DNA from: Haliotis asinina
Lineage: Eukaryota; Mollusca; Gastropoda; Lepetellida; Haliotidae
NCBI RefSeq assembly: GCF_037392515.1
Contig: NC_090280.1
Span: 75,380,504 to 75,444,503, forward strand
Direction: 5' to 3'
Length of the DNA stretch: 64,000 bases
Below are positions 59,901-64,000 of this stretch, piece by piece. The number at the start of each line of letters is the position of its first letter. The stretch's first letter is position 1. The notes beneath the pieces are model-generated. The model had not been told where the DNA came from and did no database searches. It worked only from the letters and a program-made list of their open reading frames with translations. Both the position numbers and the translations under genes were made by a program.

Positions 59901-61721
59901 AGAATTATTTCACTAAAGAAGTCATCATTCCAAACACCAACAAGAAAGACAGTGGACAATCACACTGTAAAGATGAAGTTGCATATTTTCAGCATACTAC
60001 CAACAGACCCAGTTACTGTAGCTGGTTATGTCATGATTCATTGTTCCTGTATGAGCAGAACACTGAGGTTAGTATCTCAATTTAATTTAAGTAAAAGTTA
60101 ATTTAATATTCTAAAATTGTCAACACATCTGTGCAAGTGCAAGTATTATAAGGATTATTCACTGGAACCACTTTTATAAATCATTCAGAAATGCACTGGT
60201 TGCAGGTTCAAATACAGGTTGTTGCCTAAACTTTTGCAAATTTGAATGATAATTCCCATCCTTGCTATCTGATCACATCATCAGACACACATGGGTAGAC
60301 AGAAGACTTCCATATACAAGGCTTCACAGTCAGTTATTTCTGAACATAGAGGAGAGTTATTTCTTTAATTTACCTTACTTCTTTGTCCAAACAAGTTAAA
60401 AGAAAACATATTTGATTTCGTTAATGGCTTACTTTGAAAATATGGATTTTGAACACTTGTACACTTTAGAGGTTAAGGTTTGTATTATATACTCAACAAG
60501 TATTTTGTTTCTTTTCAGTGCACAACAATAGAATGTACTACATAATACAATGGTGCAAAAAAGATAAACATTTAGAAAATAAAATAAACTTTGGTGAGAG
60601 TGTATGAGCCTTAAGTGATCCTTACCGTGAAAGTTACTGCACTGACCTAAAGTGTATGAGATCTTTATTCCATTAAGCATTGAGCATTGTCTCACAGTGT
60701 GTGCAACCTGTTGCTCACTTTTGAATTGATAGGAACCAAAATACTTGCAAAATTTTGAATTCAGAAGAATCACGATAAAGTTGTTGTTGGCCCAGTTTAA
60801 GAATTTCTCTACATTTTCACACCTTGTAAGTGTTCCTCGGATCCACGGGAATCCTTCAGACCTACCTTCTCCTGTACCAGCCTTGTTCATAGCGTCTACT
60901 ATAGAAATGAAGTGTTCGAAGAACTTGCTGGCCATGTCGTCGTAGATGGGGTCCCTGTTGGCCAGGATGAGGCTGATCTGCATCATGATGATACTGAAGA
61001 ACCCCATCCATGCAGTAGCATCAGCCTGGACACACAAACCCAAACCCATTTCAAGCAAATCATCCAAAACTGTTTTCATAAATAGAGAATACTAAACTGT
61101 GTCCCGTGTCATACCATATTTATGAAACGAGTGAATGGTTTGGTATCTAGAGTGCAAGCGAGTTAGATACATATACCATACCATTCATGTACTTCATTAA
61201 TATGGTGTTACGCGGGACATAGTTTAGTATTTTATTTATTAGTCACCCAACATTAGCAAAATAATACCGAACAAAGGACTTCTTTCCTAAGAGTTCATCG
61301 AGTGTGATAACACTCAGCTCTCAGCTTTCCGCAAGTCAAGCAAGGTCTAATACTATAGTGACAGAGGTGAGTGTGAGTGAGTGAGTTTGGTTTTACGCCG
61401 CTTTTAGCAATATTCCAGCAATATCACGGCGGGGGACACCAGAAAAGGGGCCTCACACGTTGTACCCATGTGGGGAATCGAACCCTGGTCTTCGGCGTGA
61501 CGAGCGAACGCTTTAACCACTAGGCTACCCCACCGCCCCAGTGACAGAGGTATTAGCGTTGTAACGTCATAACTGTAAAACACTTTGACGTCATATACGG
61601 CATCATGTGATGTTATTACACAATGTGTAACTTTGTAAAATTATTAAACAGAGATATCGTCAACGGGTGAGGAATAAAAAGTTATAATAGATGTGTTGCT
61701 GTTGTATCAAGTGAGTGAGTT

Positions 61722-61759
<38 letters not shown>

Positions 61760-63837
61760 TGTACTGTTAACGCCTTATCAGCAATGTTGGAGTGAGTGGG
61801 TGAGTACGGTTTCATGCCACTTTCAGCAATATTCCAGCAATATCACAATGGGGGACACCAAGAAAAAAGCAGATAATACTGAAAATCTAAATCTAAATCA
61901 TTTGCCTCCCCTTAGTCTCTGTGCTCAATGCACATTTTACATTGCTTCAACCACTGTTAAAACATGACTGTGTGTCACCTGGGCCAGTACACCTCCTGTA
62001 GGCAGAGGCTTAGATCTGTCAAACACACCGATGTTGTCCAGACCGAGGAAGCCACCAGTAAAGATGTTGTTGCCACTTGGGTCTTTCCGATTCACCCACC
62101 TACAACAGAAGGATTCACTTACTGAAGGCCACCTCTGACAACGACTAGTTTGTAGTTGAATGGTGAGACTAACCATGTGAAGTTGATGACAAGTTTGTGG
62201 CAGAATGGTAACACTCACCATGTGAAGTTAATCACGAGTTAGTGAAAGAACTGCAACACTCAGCGTGAAGTTAATGACGAGTTAGTGAGAGAATGGCAAC
62301 ACTCACCATGTGAAGTTAATCACGAGTTAGTGAGAGAATGGCAACACTCACCATGTGAAGTTAATCACGAGTTAGTGAGAGAATGGCAACACTCACCATG
62401 TGAAGTTAATCACGAGTTAGTGAGAGAATGGCAACACTCACCATGTGAAGTTAATCACGAGTTAGTGAAAGAATGGCAACACTCACCATGTGAAGTTAAT
62501 GACGAGTTAGTGAGAGAATGGCAACACTCACCGTGAAGTTAATGACGAGGTAGTGAGAGAATGGCAACACTCACCATGTGAAGTTAATCACGAGTTAGTG
62601 AGAGAATGGCAACACTCACCATGTGAAGTTAATCACGAGTTAGTGAAAGAATGGCAACACTCACCATGTGAAGTTAATGACGAGTTAGTGAGAGAATGGC
62701 AACACTCACCGTGAAGTTAATGACGAGTTAGTGAGAGAATGGCAACACTCACCGTGAAGTTAATGACAAGTTAGTGAGAGAATGGCAACACTCACCATGT
62801 GAAGTTAATGACGAGTTAGTGAGAGAATGGCAACACTCACCATGTGAAGTTAATGACGAGGTAGTGAGAGAATGGCAACACTCACCATGTGAAGTTAATG
62901 ACGAGGTAGTGAGAGAATGGCAACACTCACCATGTGAAGTTAATGACGAGGTAGTGAGAGAATGGCAACACTCACCGTGAAGTTAATGACGAGTTAGTGA
63001 AAGAATGGCAACACTCACCGTGAAGTTAATGACGAGTTAGTGAAAGAATGGCAACACTCACCGTGAAGTTAATGACGAGTTAGTGAGAGAATGGCAACAC
63101 TCACCATGTGAAGTTAATGACAAGTTAGTGAAAGAATGGCAACACTCACCGTGAAGTTAATGACGAGTTAGTGAGAGAATGGTAACACTCACTGTGAAGT
63201 TAATGTCGAGTTAGTGAGAGAATGGCGACACTCACCATGTGAAGTTAATGACGAGTTAGTGAGAGAATGGCGACACTCACCATGTGAAGTTAATCACGAG
63301 TTAGTGAGAGAATGGCAACACTCACCATGTGAAGTTAATGACGAGTTAGTGAGAGAATGGCAACACTCACCATGTGAAGTTAATGACGAGTTAGTGAGAG
63401 AATGGCAACACTCACCATGTGAAGTTAATAATGAGCTACTTTACGAAAGACAACACTCATCACGTGAAGTTAACAATTAGCTTGTGGTAGAATGAAAATG
63501 CTAACCACATAAAGTTAATAACGAGCTTGTTTAAGAATGTCAACACTCACAATGTGATGTCAATGATGAGCTTGTGAGAGAATGGCAACACTTACCATAT
63601 AAAGTCAATGATGAGCTTGCTTAAGAATGGTGACAGTTACCATGTGAAGTCAATGATGAGCTTGTTTAAGAATGGTCACACTCACCATGTAAAGTTAATG
63701 ACAAGCTTGTGGAAGCATCGTGCCAGGAATGTGAGGTCGCGCTGACCCCTGGGCCCTGACTTCTTGTACACCCTAAGCACAGCATACGCATGGACTGGGG
63801 GGTTGACATCATCTAGAGCAAACTCATACGCGGGTAT
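53970..63837 (-). CDS. GH63-type glycoside hydrolase (YMR196W-like), nine 3' coding exons; 5' part outside window
   Basis: Minus-strand exons, 5' to 3': 63686-63837, 61979-62099, 60866-61025, 59560-59759, 58832-58972, 58011-58140, 56905-57084, 55366-55462, 53970-54078 (stop TAG at 53970-53972). All introns are GT-AG and phases join. Conserved blocks in order: [108 protein letters not shown] and [20 protein letters not shown]. This pattern fits the bacterial/fungal-type GH63 group, not the ER glucosidase I, whose spacing differs. GH63 enzymes are inverting alpha-glycosidases; the substrate of this subgroup in animals is unknown to me. No signal peptide can be judged because the N-terminus is missing. 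The C-terminal tail is Ser-rich. The first intron seen contains a donor-derived minisatellite. Confidence 0.85.
54079..55365. repeat. Last GH63 intron with three ~170-bp tandem-like units
   Basis: From 54555 to about 55085 three diverged units follow each other. Each reads CTTCCCTAGATGAAGCTTGG, GAAGAAAATCC, TTCTTGAGATAT, GCTGACAAGCTTA, GCAGGTGAACATGCTGAA, TGACCTTGAA, then AAGTGAAGGTCACC. Each contains an everted TGACCTT / AAGGTCA pair, the half-site used by nuclear receptors. No gene features. Confidence 0.65.
55800..55975 (+). repeat. SINE-B copy in a GH63 intron
   Basis: GATCGGGTGGCCAGGATTGC, CCCAATTGCGCAGATCGATG, GTTGATCACTGGATTGTCTG, CATACAGCTGGAATATTGCT and AAACTAAACTCACTC. It lacks the 5' part. 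It is antisense to the gene. Confidence 0.8.
56320..56735 (+). repeat. SINE-A copy followed by a SINE-B copy
   Basis: SINE-A at 56320-56462 (GTAGCCCAGCGGTTAAAGCT, CACATGGGTACAAAAAGTGA, GATGTTGCTGGAATACTGTC). SINE-B at 56483-56732 (AAGGTCCCGAGGTAGAATAG, CGACTAATGGGATTGGGTGG, CCAGACTTGATTATTTACAG, CATATAGCTGGAATATTGCT, AAACTCACTCACC). Confidence 0.75.
57085..58010. repeat. GH63 intron with a two-step inverted repeat (57624-57718)
   Basis: Outer arms AACATATGTCA (57624-57634) and TGACATATGTT (57708-57718) enclose inner arms CAAATTCTAGTACTTT (57633-57648) and AAAGTACTAGAATTTG (57662-57677). It looks like a small MITE. The rest of the intron shows nothing recognisable. Confidence 0.65.
58255..58510 (-). 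repeat. SINE-B copy, minus strand
   Basis: On the plus strand it reads GAGTTTTACGCCGCACTTAG, CAATATTCCAGCCATATGTC, GAGTCTGGACCAGGCAATCC, TTGGTTGCCTCTTACGACAA and ACCCCGGATCTTCATGGG, so it is sense with the GH63 gene. Confidence 0.8.
59310..59530 (-). repeat. SINE-B copy, minus strand, decayed
   Basis: GCTGCACTCAGCAATATTCC, GTCAACCAAGTCAGCCAACC, ACCACCTCTTATGACAAGCA, TGGGTTACTGAAG and ACCCTGATCTTCAAGG. It ends about 30 nt from the GH63 donor at 59559. A shorter fragment lies at 59795-59880. Confidence 0.65.
61088..61233. repeat. Hairpin MITE of about 146 bp
   Basis: The left AATACTAAACTGTGTCCCG, then ATACCATATTTATGAA and GAATGGTTTGGTAT pair with the right ATACCATACCATTC, TTCATTAATATGGTGT and CGCGGGACATAGTTTAGTATT (outline). 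A few mismatches. It lies in the GH63 intron 61026-61978. Confidence 0.75.
61372..61545 (-). repeat. SINE-A copy, the best preserved in the window
   Basis: On the minus strand: GGGGCGGTGGGGTAGCCTAG, TGGTTAAAGCGTTCGCTCGT, CACGCCGAAGACCAGGGTTC, GATTCCCCACATGGGTACAA and CGTGATATTGCTGGAATATT, then GCTAAAAGCGGCGTAAAACC and CACTCACTCAC. The A-box-like TAGCCTAGTGGTTAAAG and B-box-like GGGTTCGATTCC are clear. A further tail fragment lies at 61800-61865. Confidence 0.88.
61718..61757. repeat. (GA)n microsatellite
   Basis: About 16 GA units in a GH63 intron, preceded by GTGAGTGAGTTAGT that resembles a SINE tail. Confidence 0.9.
62155..63700 (-). repeat. 43-45-bp minisatellite made of a GH63 exon end plus its splice donor
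   Basis: About 35 units fill nearly the whole intron 62100-63685. On the minus strand a unit reads ACTAACTCGTCATTAACTTC, then ACATG/GTGAGTG, then TTGCCATTCTCTC; a 2-bp deletion gives the 43-bp form, which loses part of ACATG. The right-most unit is the true exon end (ACAAGCTTGTCATTAACTTT, ACATG/GTGAGT; donor 63684-63685). Units at 63480-63680 keep exon-like GAGCTTGT on the plus strand and are diverged. Central units (62280-63420) are homogeneous with GAGTTAGT. Most units retain a near-consensus donor. Confidence 0.95.
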
Positions 63838-64000
63838 CTGCAAAATATCACAACTGTTACTGTTAATTATCTCTTGTTTCTTGGAAATCACACATGAACA
63901 AGTGATACACTTCCATCTTAAATCTGTGGGCAGGGGTCTTGAGAATAATATAAAACATTTTCATGAAGTGAAAGAGTCTGTAAGGTAACCATTTGATATA
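63838..64000. other. GH63 intron running off the right edge
   Basis: The region starts at the acceptor TTTTGCAG (minus strand) just above the exon that begins at 63837. No further exon is visible before the edge. Confidence 0.7.

Noticed and set aside
61372-61545. tRNA gene suggested by A-box and B-box motifs
   Set aside because: No complete cloverleaf or acceptor stem; the same head is attached to a SINE body and ACTC tail in about ten copies.
62285-63480. Plus-strand ORFs encoding a 15-residue repeat ([15 protein letters not shown]), like a repetitive structural protein
   Set aside because: They are antisense to the GH63 intron minisatellite. The 45-bp unit is a multiple of three, so the frame stays open by chance, and the 43-bp variants break it repeatedly.

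Overview
This window is animal nuclear DNA: genes split by GT-AG introns, many short dispersed repeats, no operons and no bacterial signals. The best organism call is a mollusc, most likely a vetigastropod resembling abalone (Haliotis). That rests on the dense tRNA-related SINEs whose 3' ends run into (ACTC)n, which I recognise as abalone-like from memory, and on a DIRS-type retrotransposon. The species is an inference.

Layout from left to right. (1) 1 to about 3.2 kb: a minus-strand DIRS/Ngaro-type retrotransposon with an intact gag-like ORF and the start of an uninterrupted reverse transcriptase cut by the window edge. (2) 4056-6959, minus strand: the first four coding exons of a GPR143 (ocular albinism 1) type G-protein-coupled receptor; later exons are not in the window. 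(3) 7-15 kb: intergenic DNA holding a ~3.2 kb element with long terminal inverted repeats (8431-11615) and a frame-broken Tc1/mariner copy with TIRs and TA duplication (12108-13439). (4) 15509-51357, plus strand: the complete coding part of PRPF8, the core U5 snRNP splicing factor, in 43 coding exons (7098 nt, 2365 aa) whose phases all join; a poly(A) signal lies at 52455. (5) 53970 to beyond 64000, minus strand: nine 3' coding exons of a GH63-type glycoside hydrolase, convergent with PRPF8.

The most striking observation concerns splice sites. In two unrelated genes a minisatellite begins exactly at an exon end, and its unit contains the last bases of that exon plus the 5' splice site. In the GPR143-like gene a 29-bp unit recurs about 16 times (3603-4070). 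In the GH63 gene a 43-45-bp unit recurs about 35 times (62155-63700). Each array therefore places a series of near-consensus splice donors behind the real one. A third minisatellite (18 bp) starts 15 nt after a PRPF8 donor. I do not know of a named class for this.

The rest is repeat biology: three SINE families with shared or swapped parts, hairpin MITEs (one a perfect 76-bp inverted repeat), a motif present in five PRPF8 introns, and a ~400-bp dispersed repeat. No unusual multi-gene system such as CRISPR or a biosynthetic cluster was found.
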